A stretch of 64,000 nucleotides of DNA from Trichococcus flocculiformis (GCF_900113645.1 NZ_FOQC01000008.1:1-64000), one strand, 5' to 3'. Shown: positions 17,971 to 26,929, counted from the first letter of the stretch. Notes: generated by a model not told the origin, from the letters alone. A program made the numbers and translations.

Positions 17971-18045
17971 ACAAAAAAATCCTCGATAATCCACAGAATA
18001 AATTCGGTTCGCCAACCAATATTCAGGACTTAGGAGGATTTTTGT
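17971..18045 (-). terminator. Long hairpin terminator between hicB copies
   Basis: AAAAATCCTC (17975-17984) pairs with GAGGATTTTT (18034-18043) around a 49-nt loop that contains further complementary segments (GAATA/TATTC). On the minus strand a run of seven Ts follows, so it ends the hicAB transcript before the lone hicB. Confidence 0.6.
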
Positions 18046-18155
18046 CTTGCGACATGAATAGTGTATCAGATTTTTATTTGGGTTGTAAATATCAAATGGC
18101 ATTAAAGAGAGACCTCATCTCCAACGAGGATTGCTATATACGAACATCCAACTGC

Positions 18156-18545
18156 TTAATGTATCTGTAATTTCTCCTTCAACACTTCCGTCAATGTTTG
18201 CGAAAAATTGATGCCTTCTTTTTCCGCGAGTGCATTGACGTAATTCGGAATCGTCAAAGTTTTCTTGATCATCTTCGTGTTTTCCTTGAGTCTAGCCACT
18301 TCGAGATTTGCTTCGATCGGAATCAACAAATCTCCCTTAGAAGGAGAAATTTCATCATATTCGGATGCCGGAGGAAAAGCCTCTTTTTCATCCTCAAGCC
18401 AAAGCAGATAGCCTTCCAAAGCATCTTTTGCCATGTGCAGGGCATCGGACATGTCAGCTCCGCTGGTGAACAACTCCGGTAAATCCGGAAACGATATATT
18501 GAATTGCGTGCCTTCGGGATTAAAAATAGCATAATACAGTACCAT
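18156..18545 (-). CDS. hicB: HicB family antitoxin with C-terminal DNA-binding domain
   Basis: 129-aa antitoxin. The N-terminal HicB fold (FNISFPDLPELFTSGADMSD) binds and blocks HicA. The C-terminal part (KKTLTIPNYVNALAEKEGIN, then FSQTLTEVLKEKL) is a ribbon-helix-helix operator-binding domain. It follows hicA by 46 bp on the minus strand. It is expected to repress its own operon by binding the palindrome at 18792-18811. Confidence 0.9.
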   Translation of the reverse strand: MVLYYAIFNPEGTQFNISFPDLPELFTSGADMSDALHMAKDALEGYLLWLEDEKEAFPPASEYDEISPSKGDLLIPIEANLEVARLKENTKMIKKTLTIPNYVNALAEKEGINFSQTLTEVLKEKLQIH

Positions 18546-18591
18546 AAGGATACTTCCTTTCTATTGTTGAATAAATTTAGAAGGCGAGGGG

Positions 18592-18774
18592 TTACTTCAA
18601 CCCCGCTTGTTTGAGGATGCTATGCACTGTACCTTTAGGTAAATCCTTTTTTGGATGTGGTACTGTAACGCGCCCAGGTTTTAGTAGGTGTCTGAATTGG
18701 TGGTGACTGCCTCTTATGTTAACTAATACCCAACCATCATTCATTATTATCGAAATCAATTCCCTTGAGTCCAT
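18592..18774 (-). CDS. hicA: HicA family mRNA interferase toxin
   Basis: 60-aa toxin with the double-stranded-RNA-binding-like HicA fold. The catalytic histidine lies in IRGSHHQFRH, and VTVPHPKKDLPKGTVHSILK is the conserved C-terminal half. It cleaves mRNA when freed from HicB. It is first in the operon, 18 bp after a palindromic operator that covers the promoter. Confidence 0.92.
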   Translation of the reverse strand: MDSRELISIIMNDGWVLVNIRGSHHQFRHLLKPGRVTVPHPKKDLPKGTVHSILKQAGLK

Positions 18775-18791
18775 GGTAAGCCTCTTTCTTC

Positions 18792-18826
18792 ATACGTAAT
18801 ATAGTACGTATTTTTGTTGTTGTCAA
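18792..18826 (-). promoter_or_regulatory. hicAB promoter and operator
   Basis: On the minus strand TTGACA (18821-18826), 17-bp spacer, TATATT (18798-18803). The perfect palindrome ATACGTA-N6-TACGTAT (18792-18811) covers the -10, the layout expected for repression by a ribbon-helix-helix HicB. Confidence 0.8.
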
Positions 18827-18923
18827 ATAGAACCTATCCTAAACAGACGAAGTTTACTTCAAATAGATACAGGAAGTGTAGCGGCCCATTCAGTATTAGC
18901 GGCTGCATATATAGTCTGAATAA

Positions 18924-18977
18924 AATAACCCCCCTACAGAAATGCTGGATGGAAGCATTTCTGTAGGGGGGGTTATT
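18924..18977. terminator. Strong hairpin terminator after the aldo/keto reductase
   Basis: Arms of about 23 bp (AATAACCCCCC... paired with GGGGGGGTTATT, one-base bulge) around a 7-nt loop. It lies 15 bp past the stop of the minus-strand AKR gene and may work both ways. Confidence 0.85.
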
Positions 18978-18992
18978 AAAAATCTTTAGATA

Positions 18993-19847
18993 TTAATCAG
19001 CCGGCAAAAACTGGCCCAATGCTTCTTCTTGTTCTTTAAGCGTCATTGTGAAGTAGCGGAACCCTTTGTCCAGTTGGCGGATTTCGTTCATTTCTTCCTC
19101 AGTCAATTCGAAATCGAAGATGTCGATGTTCTCTTTGATGTGCACCGGATTTGATGATTTAGGGAAAACGATGATGCCTTCCTGGATGTGCCAACGCAGG
19201 ATGATCTGGGCATTCGTTTTCCCGTATTTTTCTGCCAACTTGGTGAAAACGGGCTCCTCAATCAAGGCTGCATCCCCATGTCCCAGCGGATACCAGCTTT
19301 CGATGACTGTGTTATAAGGGGCGATCCGTTTCTTCAGATCATTTTGTTGATAGTAAGGGTGGCATTCAACCTGCAGTACAGATGGATGGATCGTTGCGGC
19401 AGCGAGTACTTCTTCCAAACGCTCGGATTCGAAGTTGCTCAAGCCGATGCTCTTCACTTTATTTTCAGCGACAGCTTTTTCCATATCTTTCCATGCGCCC
19501 AGGTAATCCCCGAACTGTTGATGCAAAAGAAGAAGGTCGATGTAATCCGTCTGCAGACGCTCCAGCATTTTGTCGATGGCTTTTGCCGTCTTGCCTTCAC
19601 CGTATTCGCTTGGCCAAAGTTTCGATGTGATCCAGATTTCTTCTCTCGGAATGCCGCTTTCTTTTACTGCTTGCCCGACACCGCGCTCGTTTTGATAGGC
19701 ATGCGCGGTATCGATGTGGCGATAGCCTAATTTGAAGGCTTCCAAACAAGCTTCTTTGGTCTTTTCGTCCCCCGGAATCTGGAAGACGCCCAGTCCGAAT
19801 TGCGGGATTTTGTTTCCATCGTTCAATGTGATATACGTTTGCTTCAT
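18993..19847 (-). CDS. Aldo/keto reductase
   Basis: NADPH-dependent (alpha/beta)8-barrel reductase, 284 aa, of the YvgN/glyoxal-reductase type. The catalytic tetrad is visible: Asp and Tyr in RHIDTAHAYQNE, Lys in TSKLW, His in LLLLHQQFGDY; the QVECHPYYQ motif follows. Probable substrates are methylglyoxal and other reactive aldehydes. A MerR-type promoter with a perfect dyad lies just upstream, consistent with induction by electrophiles. Confidence 0.92.
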   Translation of the reverse strand: MKQTYITLNDGNKIPQFGLGVFQIPGDEKTKEACLEAFKLGYRHIDTAHAYQNERGVGQAVKESGIPREEIWITSKLWPSEYGEGKTAKAIDKMLERLQTDYIDLLLLHQQFGDYLGAWKDMEKAVAENKVKSIGLSNFESERLEEVLAAATIHPSVLQVECHPYYQQNDLKKRIAPYNTVIESWYPLGHGDAALIEEPVFTKLAEKYGKTNAQIILRWHIQEGIIVFPKSSNPVHIKENIDIFDFELTEEEMNEIRQLDKGFRYFTMTLKEQEEALGQFLPAD

Positions 19848-19883
19848 AGTGATTTTCCTCCAGCTATTTATTTGTATAAGCCT

Positions 19884-19914
19884 ACTTTAAACCTTGGAGT
19901 GTACTCCAAGTCAA
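19884..19914 (-). promoter_or_regulatory. MerR-type promoter of the aldo/keto reductase
   Basis: On the minus strand TTGACT (19909-19914), 19-bp spacer, TAAAGT (19884-19889). The spacer region contains the perfect dyad CTTGGAGT-GT-ACTCCAAG (19893-19910). Over-long spacer plus central dyad is the hallmark of promoters activated by MerR-family regulators. Confidence 0.82.
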
Positions 19915-19994
19915 ACGTAAAGCGCTATTATTTGAAATTTTATTATGCGTTTACAAAACGAAACGAGCAGCAATATTTACTTAAGTTGCATCCC

Positions 19995-20023
19995 TTGCAA
20001 ATTTTCCGGATTAGTCATACAAT
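19995..20023 (+). promoter_or_regulatory. Promoter of the 20060 gene
   Basis: TTGCAA (19995-20000), 17-bp spacer, TACAAT (20018-20023), 36 bp before the start codon. Confidence 0.6.
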
Positions 20024-20059
20024 GATAGCGATTACGACATTATCGAAAGGGCGGATTGT

Positions 20060-20560
20060 ATGACTCAAACAGTGTATACCAACTATTGGCAGAATCGGAT
20101 CGGCAACATTCGGAAGGAACACGGCAGCTACAAAAGCGAAGAAGAGGCAATTGCGGGAATCAAAGCCTGGTGGGAACTGCATAAGGAAAATCATAAAAAT
20201 GTGCAGTATAACCGCACCAACAGCGGCGCTCTCGAAATCGTCTACGACGACAAAAACTATGTCTATCGGATCGAGAAACGCACAATCGAAGGCGCCTTGC
20301 CCAAACGAACGTACCGACTGAAGAAAGCCGGAGAAGTGGAATCGCTGCGAGGGAAGTACAATCTCAACAAAGAATCGTTCCTGTTCGACGAATTGCCTGA
20401 ACCAATACGCGACAGGCTCATCCTTGCGATGGCCGACATCAATAAAGCCCGAAGCCATGTCTATGACAAAGAAGGCCGCCTGATCCGCGGGCTTGAAGAA
20501 AAAGTCATTTTGAAGAATAGCTCATCTTTAAAAAACAAAATCCCTAATCTGAATATTTGA
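20060..20560 (+). CDS. Conserved-looking hypothetical protein
   Basis: Not recognised. 166 aa, soluble, basic and rich in charged residues. The first half is helical (SEEEAIAGIKAWWELHKENH); the middle has alternating beta-like segments (GALEIVYDDKNYVYRIEKRT). No signal peptide or membrane segment. GAAAGGGCGG precedes the ATG, a good promoter lies upstream and a terminator follows, so it is a real single-gene unit. No catalytic motif can be named. Confidence 0.75.
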   Translation: MTQTVYTNYWQNRIGNIRKEHGSYKSEEEAIAGIKAWWELHKENHKNVQYNRTNSGALEIVYDDKNYVYRIEKRTIEGALPKRTYRLKKAGEVESLRGKYNLNKESFLFDELPEPIRDRLILAMADINKARSHVYDKEGRLIRGLEEKVILKNSSSLKNKIPNLNI

Positions 20561-20565
20561 GAGCC

Positions 20566-20616
20566 AAACAAGCACCTACGTCAGTTCATAATGAGCGGCG
20601 TTTGTGCTTGTTTTTG
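20566..20616 (+). terminator. Terminator of the GCGTTTGTGCTT family (copy 1)
   Basis: AAACAAGCAC (20566-20575) pairs with GTGCTTGTTT (20604-20613), T-run after. The loop contains GTTCATAATGAG, nearly the same as in the terminator at 23351-23396. Confidence 0.8.
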
Positions 20617-20697
20617 AATGAATATCGGGGTGTTCGATATTTTGCTTGCAGTGTGCTAATATATGGTTTACAAGTAGTTCACTAAGTGGGTGACAAT

Positions 20698-21369
20698 ATG
20701 ATGGATGATTCTGTGTCGTTTGCTAAGAGTCATAAAAAAGAATTTATCGCTAAGGTTGTGGATGGTCAGATCCCTGCAGCCAAAAAGACAGCCATATTCA
20801 TGGCTGGGAGTCCTGGTGCTGGTAAAACTGAGGTTGCCACAGCCCTAGAAGAAATGTTGAGCAACATTTGTATGATTGATGCAGATGTTTTTCGCAGTCA
20901 ATTTCCGGAATATAATGGATCGAATTCAAGTGATTTTCAGGCTGGAGCGTCTCTGTTGGTTGAATATTCCTTGGACTATGTCTTAAAAAAAGGTTATTCA
21001 TTTATCCTGGATGGAACATTCGCAATCGGCAAATCAATTGAGAATATAGAGAGAGCTTTAAAAAGGGATTACCTTACAACGATATATTATGTATTCCAAG
21101 ACCCGGTCATTGCTTGGAATTTTACAAAACAGAGAGAAATTTCAGAAGGTAGACATGTTCCAAAAGAGCGGTTCATTAGTGCATTCATAAATTCGAGAGA
21201 AAATATTTCCAAAGTAACCAAAAAATTTGGTGATTTGGTTGAAGTTATCATAGTCATAAAAGATTATCGAAATGAGATATCTGAGATAGCGAGTGGTATT
21301 GATAACTTGGAACTAATATTACCAAAAACATATTCCTTTAAAGAACTGGAGGCGTTATTAGATGATTGA
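20698..21369 (+). CDS. Zeta toxin family ATP-binding protein
   Basis: P-loop kinase-like toxin, 223 aa. Walker A GSPGAGKTE, then an Asp-containing segment MIDADVFRSQFPEY as in zeta/PezT, and an Arg-rich lid region (KQREISEGRHVPKERF). Zeta toxins phosphorylate UDP-N-acetylglucosamine and block wall synthesis. Start uncertain: ATGs at 20698 and 20701 follow AGTGGGTGA, and a GTG lies at 20686. No epsilon-type antitoxin precedes it; a 53-aa ORF overlaps its end instead. Confidence 0.85.
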   Translation: MMDDSVSFAKSHKKEFIAKVVDGQIPAAKKTAIFMAGSPGAGKTEVATALEEMLSNICMIDADVFRSQFPEYNGSNSSDFQAGASLLVEYSLDYVLKKGYSFILDGTFAIGKSIENIERALKRDYLTTIYYVFQDPVIAWNFTKQREISEGRHVPKERFISAFINSRENISKVTKKFGDLVEVIIVIKDYRNEISEIASGIDNLELILPKTYSFKELEALLDD

Positions 21370-21523
21370 TAAAGAAACGGCCCAAAAAATTCTGGATAAA
21401 TATGATAGGGACTACGCCACCTTTTCTGAGAAAGCAACTCGTAAGGAGTTTCACACAGTTTTGAAATATGTCGCGGATGAGTCCAACAGAAGACAACGGA
21501 AACAAGTCGGGTTGGACAAATAA
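21362..21523 (+). CDS. Small protein overlapping the zeta toxin gene, candidate antitoxin
   Basis: 53-aa ORF starting MIDKETAQKILDKYDRDYAT and ending RRQRKQVGLDK. It overlaps the zeta stop by 8 bp, with GGAGGCG 6 nt upstream of its ATG inside the toxin gene, so translation is coupled. It is predicted mostly helical and strongly basic at the C-terminus. Canonical epsilon/PezA antitoxins lie before the toxin; here the order is reversed. Antitoxin function is inference from position and size only. Confidence 0.65.
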   Translation: MIDKETAQKILDKYDRDYATFSEKATRKEFHTVLKYVADESNRRQRKQVGLDK

Positions 21524-21561
21524 AGAACAAAACAAATTGAATTGTGATTAGTCCAAGAACC

Positions 21562-21598
21562 AGCACAAACGCTAAAAACGTTTGTGCTTATTTTTTTT
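21562..21598 (+). terminator. Terminator of the GCGTTTGTGCTT family (short form)
   Basis: Perfect 10-bp stem AGCACAAACG/CGTTTGTGCT (21562-21571, 21579-21588), then TTA and eight Ts. Confidence 0.9.
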
Positions 21599-21677
21599 AT
21601 CCAATTTAACAAATCGCTTAAAATAACTTGAAAATACTTACGATTGCTTATATAATTCAATTAAAGGTGGTGGGAAG

Positions 21678-22439
21678 ATGTACCAAGAAGAGCGCATTCA
21701 GCAGATCCAACAGTTGCTGGAGAAGAAAAAAAGACTTTCCAAAAAAGAGATAATGGAAGCATTCCAGATTTCATCTGACACTGCGCGTCGTGATATCCTG
21801 GAATTCCTAAAAACAGGAACGGCTGTCCGTACGCATGGAGGCATTATGCTAGCTGAAGACAGAACGAAGATACTCAGTTTTGGGGAGCGGACAGGCATAC
21901 ATAAACCTGAAAAAGAAAAAATGGCTGAGAGAGTTTTGGAAGAAATAACAGAAGACAGTACGCTGTTTTTGGATGTATCGACTACGTTATTGTTGGCAGC
22001 GCAGAAATTAAACAAAAAGTGTACGGTCTATACGCACTCGCTGGACAATGCTTTTGCATTGGGAATGAATCCTAAAATAAAGGTTCACCTTTTGGGCGGG
22101 GAGTACAATCATGAGGACAGGTTTTTCTTTTCGGTCCGGAGTTTGGAAGAAATCGATTCGATAAAATTTGATATTTGTTTTATCGGCGCCGCAAGTTTGG
22201 AGAAAGAAGGCATCTTTTTTAAAGAACCGAACAACGCCTTGATCAAGCAGAAAGTGGTAAAACAAAGCCGGCAAGTGGTGTTGGTTGCTGAAAATCAGAA
22301 ATTCAGCAAAGAAGCGCAGTACAAAGGCGCAAATTACCAGGACATCGATTGCTTCATTACAGATAAAGGTCCGACAGCAAAGCAGCAGGCTTATTTCGAA
22401 GATCAAACAGAGATCATCTTTGAGGAGGAAACGATATGA
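21678..22439 (+). CDS. DeoR/GlpR family transcriptional regulator
   Basis: 253-aa repressor. N-terminal DeoR helix-turn-helix (RLSKKEIMEAFQISSDTARR, then THGGIML), C-terminal sugar-phosphate-binding DeoRC domain (DVSTTLLLAAQKL, FIGAASLEKEGIF). AGGTGGTGGGAAG precedes the ATG. It overlaps the HAD phosphatase gene by 4 bp, so it probably responds to a phosphorylated sugar handled by that enzyme. Confidence 0.92.
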   Translation: MYQEERIQQIQQLLEKKKRLSKKEIMEAFQISSDTARRDILEFLKTGTAVRTHGGIMLAEDRTKILSFGERTGIHKPEKEKMAERVLEEITEDSTLFLDVSTTLLLAAQKLNKKCTVYTHSLDNAFALGMNPKIKVHLLGGEYNHEDRFFFSVRSLEEIDSIKFDICFIGAASLEKEGIFFKEPNNALIKQKVVKQSRQVVLVAENQKFSKEAQYKGANYQDIDCFITDKGPTAKQQAYFEDQTEIIFEEETI

Positions 22440-23248
22440 CAAAGGTCGAGTTGGTATTCAGCGATATAGACGGCACGTTGTTGGATTCTAAGCATGAGGT
22501 TTCACCCGAAGCAAACCAAATCATCCAGGACTTGGTGAAACAAGGCATGAAAATCATTTTGGCATCCGCCAGACCGCCAGGAGCAATGGTTTCGATTGCC
22601 GATGAAGTCCGTTTGTCTTCACCACTGGTCTGCTTCAACGGAGCGCTGATCACACAATATAAAGAAGGATCATTTGATGATCTGTATAGTCTGACTTTGG
22701 AGCGACAGGACGCATTACAGCTTTATCAAGCAGTATCCACAAAGTTTCCGGAAATAAGCTTCAATATCTATTCCGGCGAGCGGTGGTACGTTGAACGAGA
22801 AGATGAGTGGGTCAAACAGGAAGCGGCCATCACCAAAATGGATCCGGAAGCAATCTCAATGGAATATTTCCTGAATGAGCATTTTCCGGTTCATAAAATA
22901 CTGTGTATGGGAAATCCGGATGATATTCAAAAACTTGAGGATGAGCTGGCAGGGGCAAACTTATCAAACATTTCCTACTACCTATCAAAAGACACCTATA
23001 TGGAAATCGTCAATAATCAAGTATCAAAATTAGGAGCCCTTCACTTTTTATGCGAAAAATATGGCGTTGAATTAGCAAATACCTTAGCGATCGGAGACAA
23101 TTTCAACGATATGCCGATGATCATACACGCAGGCAAAGGAATCGCAATGGGCAATGCCCCTGACGAAGTCAAACAAGCAGCTGATTGCGTAACGGATACG
23201 AATGATGAGAATGGGTTTTATAAGGCATTGATGAAGATTTTTGGATAA
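22436..23248 (+). CDS. Cof-type HAD hydrolase
   Basis: Haloacid dehalogenase-like phosphatase of the Cof/YidA subfamily, 270 aa. Motif I DIDGTLLDS gives the nucleophile and acid/base Asp; motif IV GDNFNDMPM binds Mg2+; a C2 cap lies between. Likely dephosphorylates a sugar phosphate or a flavin/pyridoxal phosphate. It is translationally coupled to the DeoR gene, which may be regulated by the substrate. Confidence 0.92.
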   Translation: MTKVELVFSDIDGTLLDSKHEVSPEANQIIQDLVKQGMKIILASARPPGAMVSIADEVRLSSPLVCFNGALITQYKEGSFDDLYSLTLERQDALQLYQAVSTKFPEISFNIYSGERWYVEREDEWVKQEAAITKMDPEAISMEYFLNEHFPVHKILCMGNPDDIQKLEDELAGANLSNISYYLSKDTYMEIVNNQVSKLGALHFLCEKYGVELANTLAIGDNFNDMPMIIHAGKGIAMGNAPDEVKQAADCVTDTNDENGFYKALMKIFG

Positions 23249-23660
23249 AATGGAACGGTAGTTTTATGAATTATTTGAAATTAGAATGTTTGGAACGACA
23301 ATGATCCTTATGCACGCGCTTATTGAATTTAAGACTTCAACATATAGCAAAAGCACAACCGCCTGTTCATAGTGAATAGCGTTTGTGCTTATTTTTGTGA
23401 CTCTATGTGTTTCCTTGTTTCGCGTGCTTCTCGGAACCGCTCAGAAAATTTTGAGATTAATAATTCCGTGGAATATACGGTAGGATGGTTTTGCATATCG
23501 ATGATTGCTAATATTGCTATACCTATAGTCTACTTACATTGAATTGTGCAACAAACTTATCTATAATTAAAATTATAATAAATATTTTGCGTAAATACGA
23601 AACATTCACCCTAATATATTTTCAAAAATCACAAAAATTCTCTGCAGAAAGTGTGATCCC
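23249..23660. other. Intergenic region at the left edge of the defence island
   Basis: Contains the terminator at 23351-23396 and AT-rich DNA. On the minus strand 23496-23389 reads MQNHPTVYSTELLISKFSER and continues to a Lys stop 35 residues in all, ending right at the shared hairpin. It has no ribosome site and is probably the tail of a lost gene. Confidence 0.5.
23351..23396. terminator. Terminator of the GCGTTTGTGCTT family (copy 2)
   Basis: AAGCACAACCGC (23351-23362) pairs with GCGTTTGTGCTT (23379-23390), one mismatch, then ATTTTTG. Loop GTTCATAGTGAA closely matches the copy at 20566. Confidence 0.8.
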
Positions 23661-26600
23661 ATGCTCAATCCAGGCTTATACGAACAAGTCATCAATTCAC
23701 AAATAAAAGCGTTGTTGCAAGAAATTCCAGAGGTCCGTAAATCGGTCGCGCAGATTGATCAGGCGGAAGCATCGAAAGTATTGACGCAATACCTTTCGGA
23801 AATCATCCAGAAAGGTTTGGATAATGTTTCGGATAATGGTGGAGGTATGACTGCCCAAGTCGCCCTCATCAATAAAGTCGTCGAGACCATTACTAAGACG
23901 ACGCAGGAAACGGATTTTGCTCAAATGTCGGTGGACGAACGTGCGGAACAGCTTATGGCACTTTTGGGTGAAAACGACGTGGATATCCATGCCGGAAAAA
24001 CAGCGGCCAAACTGATTCGTCCCGAGACTTCCATCGCACAAAGCAGTCTTTTTACGGGTGCAATCCACGAGCCACAAATGTTCTCAGAGCTCAAAAAGGA
24101 GATCCAATCAGCAGACCGTATCGATATGCTCGTTTCTTTCATTAAGTGGAGCGGGCTGCGCCTCATCATCGATGAACTGCGCGATTTCACCGCGGGAGGC
24201 GGAAAACTGCGCATCATCACGACTTCTTATATGGGGGCGACCGATGTAAAGGCAATTGAAGAACTGGGTAAGCTGTCGAATACGGAAATCAAAATTTCCT
24301 ATGACACAAAAAGGACGCGCCTTCATGCAAAAACATACACTTTTTATCGCGAAACGGGCTTCTCGACGGCTTATGTCGGTTCATCAAATCTATCGAATGC
24401 GGCTATTTCTAGCGGTTTGGAATGGAATCTGAAAATTACTGCGAAAGACCAACCGGATACCATCCGTAAAATCGCCGCAACGCTGGAAAGTTATTGGAAT
24501 TCTTCAGAGTTTGAGTTTTATCAGGATACGGAACGGGAACGTCTCGTGCGTGCCTTGAAGGCTGACCGTTTCATGGGTGACGGAGAGACCCGCCGCTTTG
24601 TTTTCGATATCCATCCTTATCCCTACCAACAAGAGATCCTCGATAAACTGCTTGCTGAGCGGGAAGTGCGCGGGTTTTACCGAAACCTTGTCGTAGCAGC
24701 TACGGGAACGGGCAAGACCGTGATCTCGGCGTTCGATTACCGGCGTTTTTGCCGCATGAATGCAGCTAGACCATGCAGACTTTTGTTTGTGGCGCATCGA
24801 GAAGAAATCTTGAGACAGAGCCAGGAAACTTTTCAAGGTGTTCTGAAAGATCAGAATTTTGGAGAGTTGTTTGTGGGCAACCATAAACCGGAAAGTTTGG
24901 ATAATTTGTTCGTTTCCATTCAAACGATGAACTCCCAAGCCTTGCATGAAAAATTGCCTGAAGATTATTACGATTTCATCATCGTGGATGAATTCCACCA
25001 CGCAGCTGCCCCTACTTACCAAACTTTGCTGAATCATTTTAAACCAAGTATTTTGTTAGGCTTGACTGCTACGCCTGAACGGATGGACGGCAAAAGCATT
25101 TTGGATTATTTCGATAATCGTATTGCTGCTGAAATCAGACTTCCAGAGGCAATCGATCGCAAATTATTGAGTCCATTCCAATACTTCGGTGTCACCGATG
25201 CCATCGATTTGAGCGAGCTGCGCTGGACTCGGGGAGGCTATGATAAATCAGAGTTGAACAAGCTTTACTCGCTGAATCGCGGAGTCGCTTTGCGCCGTTC
25301 TAATAACGTGATCCAATCTTTGGATAAATACGTTACGGATATCGAAGAAGTTAAAGGATTAGGCTTCTGCGTTTCAATCGAACATGCCCAATTTATGGCG
25401 GAACAGTTCAACAATAATGGCATTCCATCGATTCATTTGACTGGTCAGTCCAACGATCAAGATAGACGTACCGCTCAGAAACGCTTGGTTTCAGGGGAGA
25501 TCCGCTTTATTTTCGTAGTCGACATTTATAACGAAGGGGTGGACATCCCGGAAGTAAACACAGTTCTCTTTCTGCGTCCGACCGAGTCCTTGACGATTTT
25601 CCTGCAACAACTCGGCCGCGGCCTCCGGTTGGCTGAAGGTAAGGAGTGTCTGACCGTACTGGACTTTATTGGACAAGCCAACAGAAAGTACAATTTTGAA
25701 GAAAAATTTTCAGCGCTTCTTGCCAATACGACGCACAGTGCTCAAAGTGAACTGAAAAATGGTTTTGTTTCGGCTCCAAAAGGTTGCTACATACAGTTGG
25801 AAAAGAAAGCCGCCAAATACGTGCTGGACAACATCAAATCTTCCTTCAGCGCCAAAAATGGTTTGATCAGCCGGATCGCGACCTTTGAAGAAGACAGCGG
25901 CCTGCCTTTAGATCTGGCCAATTTCGTTGACTATTATCATTTGGATGTCCGCACGATTTTCTCTAGAGCCAACTTTGCGAGATTATGTGTCTCGGCAGGG
26001 GTCCGGGAAGAATTCGAAGAGGAACTGGAAGAAATAATCAACAAAGCGTTGAAACGCATTTGTGCCATCGATTCTCGACGTTGGATTGCTTTTTTGCTGG
26101 ATATTTTACCGCGTCTGGACAAGGTCGACTTGAAGAAGCTGTCACCGATTCAGCAACGCATGTTCCAGATGTTCTATATCACCGTCTGGCAAAAAGCCAT
26201 CGAAGATTGGGAAAGTGCAGAAGTCAAAGGAAATTTGGCTTTGCTTTCACGTAATCCTGTGATGTTGGAGGAAATGATGGGACTTCTGCGCTATAACTTC
26301 GATCGGATCGACTTTATTGACGAACCTGTCAATTTGGGATTTGAGAGCCCGCTTGATCTGCATTGCACCTATACGCGTGATCAATTGCTGGTGGCAATGG
26401 ATCACATGAATCCGAGTAATGTCCGAGAAGGCGTCAAATGGTTACCCGAGAAGAAAATCGACGTGCTCTTCGTTACCTTGAATAAGGCGGACAAAGACTA
26501 CTCCCCAACGACAATGTACAATGATTACTCCATCAACGAAACGCTCTTCCATTGGCAAAGCCAAAGCACGACAGGAGATCATGCTTCAACCGGGCAACGC

Positions 26601-26810
26601 TACATCAACCACCGGGAGCGCGGCAGCAACGTCCTCCTATTTGTCCGCGAATTCAAGAATGATCGCATCGGTGCAGCCCCATACACCTTCTTGGGACTGG
26701 CCAACTATGTCCAACATTCCGGAAGCAAACCAATGAACATCAGCTGGAAATTGGAACGTCCAATCCCGGCGAAGTTTTTGAAGAAGACGAATAAGTTGGT
26801 GGTGGGATAG
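23661..26810 (+). CDS. PLD-nuclease/SF2 helicase with DUF3427
   Basis: Large 1049-aa protein, probable anti-phage enzyme. Order: helical N-terminus; phospholipase D-like nuclease region with LHAKTYTF (HxK near residue 221) and SSNLSNAAISSGLEWN; SF2 helicase with Walker A AATGTGKT (near 346), DEFHH box (near 443), LTATPER and QQLGRGLR; C-terminal DUF3427-like domain (FVREFKNDR, GLANYVQHSG). Proteins of this build occur in defence islands, but the mechanism is not established to my knowledge. The PLD part is expected to cut DNA translocated by the helicase. Single-gene unit ending at a terminator. Confidence 0.85.
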   Translation: MLNPGLYEQVINSQIKALLQEIPEVRKSVAQIDQAEASKVLTQYLSEIIQKGLDNVSDNGGGMTAQVALINKVVETITKTTQETDFAQMSVDERAEQLMALLGENDVDIHAGKTAAKLIRPETSIAQSSLFTGAIHEPQMFSELKKEIQSADRIDMLVSFIKWSGLRLIIDELRDFTAGGGKLRIITTSYMGATDVKAIEELGKLSNTEIKISYDTKRTRLHAKTYTFYRETGFSTAYVGSSNLSNAAISSGLEWNLKITAKDQPDTIRKIAATLESYWNSSEFEFYQDTERERLVRALKADRFMGDGETRRFVFDIHPYPYQQEILDKLLAEREVRGFYRNLVVAATGTGKTVISAFDYRRFCRMNAARPCRLLFVAHREEILRQSQETFQGVLKDQNFGELFVGNHKPESLDNLFVSIQTMNSQALHEKLPEDYYDFIIVDEFHHAAAPTYQTLLNHFKPSILLGLTATPERMDGKSILDYFDNRIAAEIRLPEAIDRKLLSPFQYFGVTDAIDLSELRWTRGGYDKSELNKLYSLNRGVALRRSNNVIQSLDKYVTDIEEVKGLGFCVSIEHAQFMAEQFNNNGIPSIHLTGQSNDQDRRTAQKRLVSGEIRFIFVVDIYNEGVDIPEVNTVLFLRPTESLTIFLQQLGRGLRLAEGKECLTVLDFIGQANRKYNFEEKFSALLANTTHSAQSELKNGFVSAPKGCYIQLEKKAAKYVLDNIKSSFSAKNGLISRIATFEEDSGLPLDLANFVDYYHLDVRTIFSRANFARLCVSAGVREEFEEELEEIINKALKRICAIDSRRWIAFLLDILPRLDKVDLKKLSPIQQRMFQMFYITVWQKAIEDWESAEVKGNLALLSRNPVMLEEMMGLLRYNFDRIDFIDEPVNLGFESPLDLHCTYTRDQLLVAMDHMNPSNVREGVKWLPEKKIDVLFVTLNKADKDYSPTTMYNDYSINETLFHWQSQSTTGDHASTGQRYINHRERGSNVLLFVREFKNDRIGAAPYTFLGLANYVQHSGSKPMNISWKLERPIPAKFLKKTNKLVVG

Positions 26811-26837
26811 GGAGGACAGGGACTATTTTTGTAAAGC

Positions 26838-26881
26838 GTATAGTAAAAGAGCGTCATTGTTGGTGCTCTTTTTACTATAGA
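26838..26881 (+). terminator. Terminator after the PLD-helicase gene
   Basis: TATAGTAAAAGAGC pairs with GCTCTTTTTACTATA around a GTCATTGTTGGT loop. The T-run sits inside the right arm. Confidence 0.75.
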
Positions 26882-26929
26882 ACAAAAAGGAAAATCAGAC
26901 GCTTAAAAAACTAACCTAAAAAAAACTGA

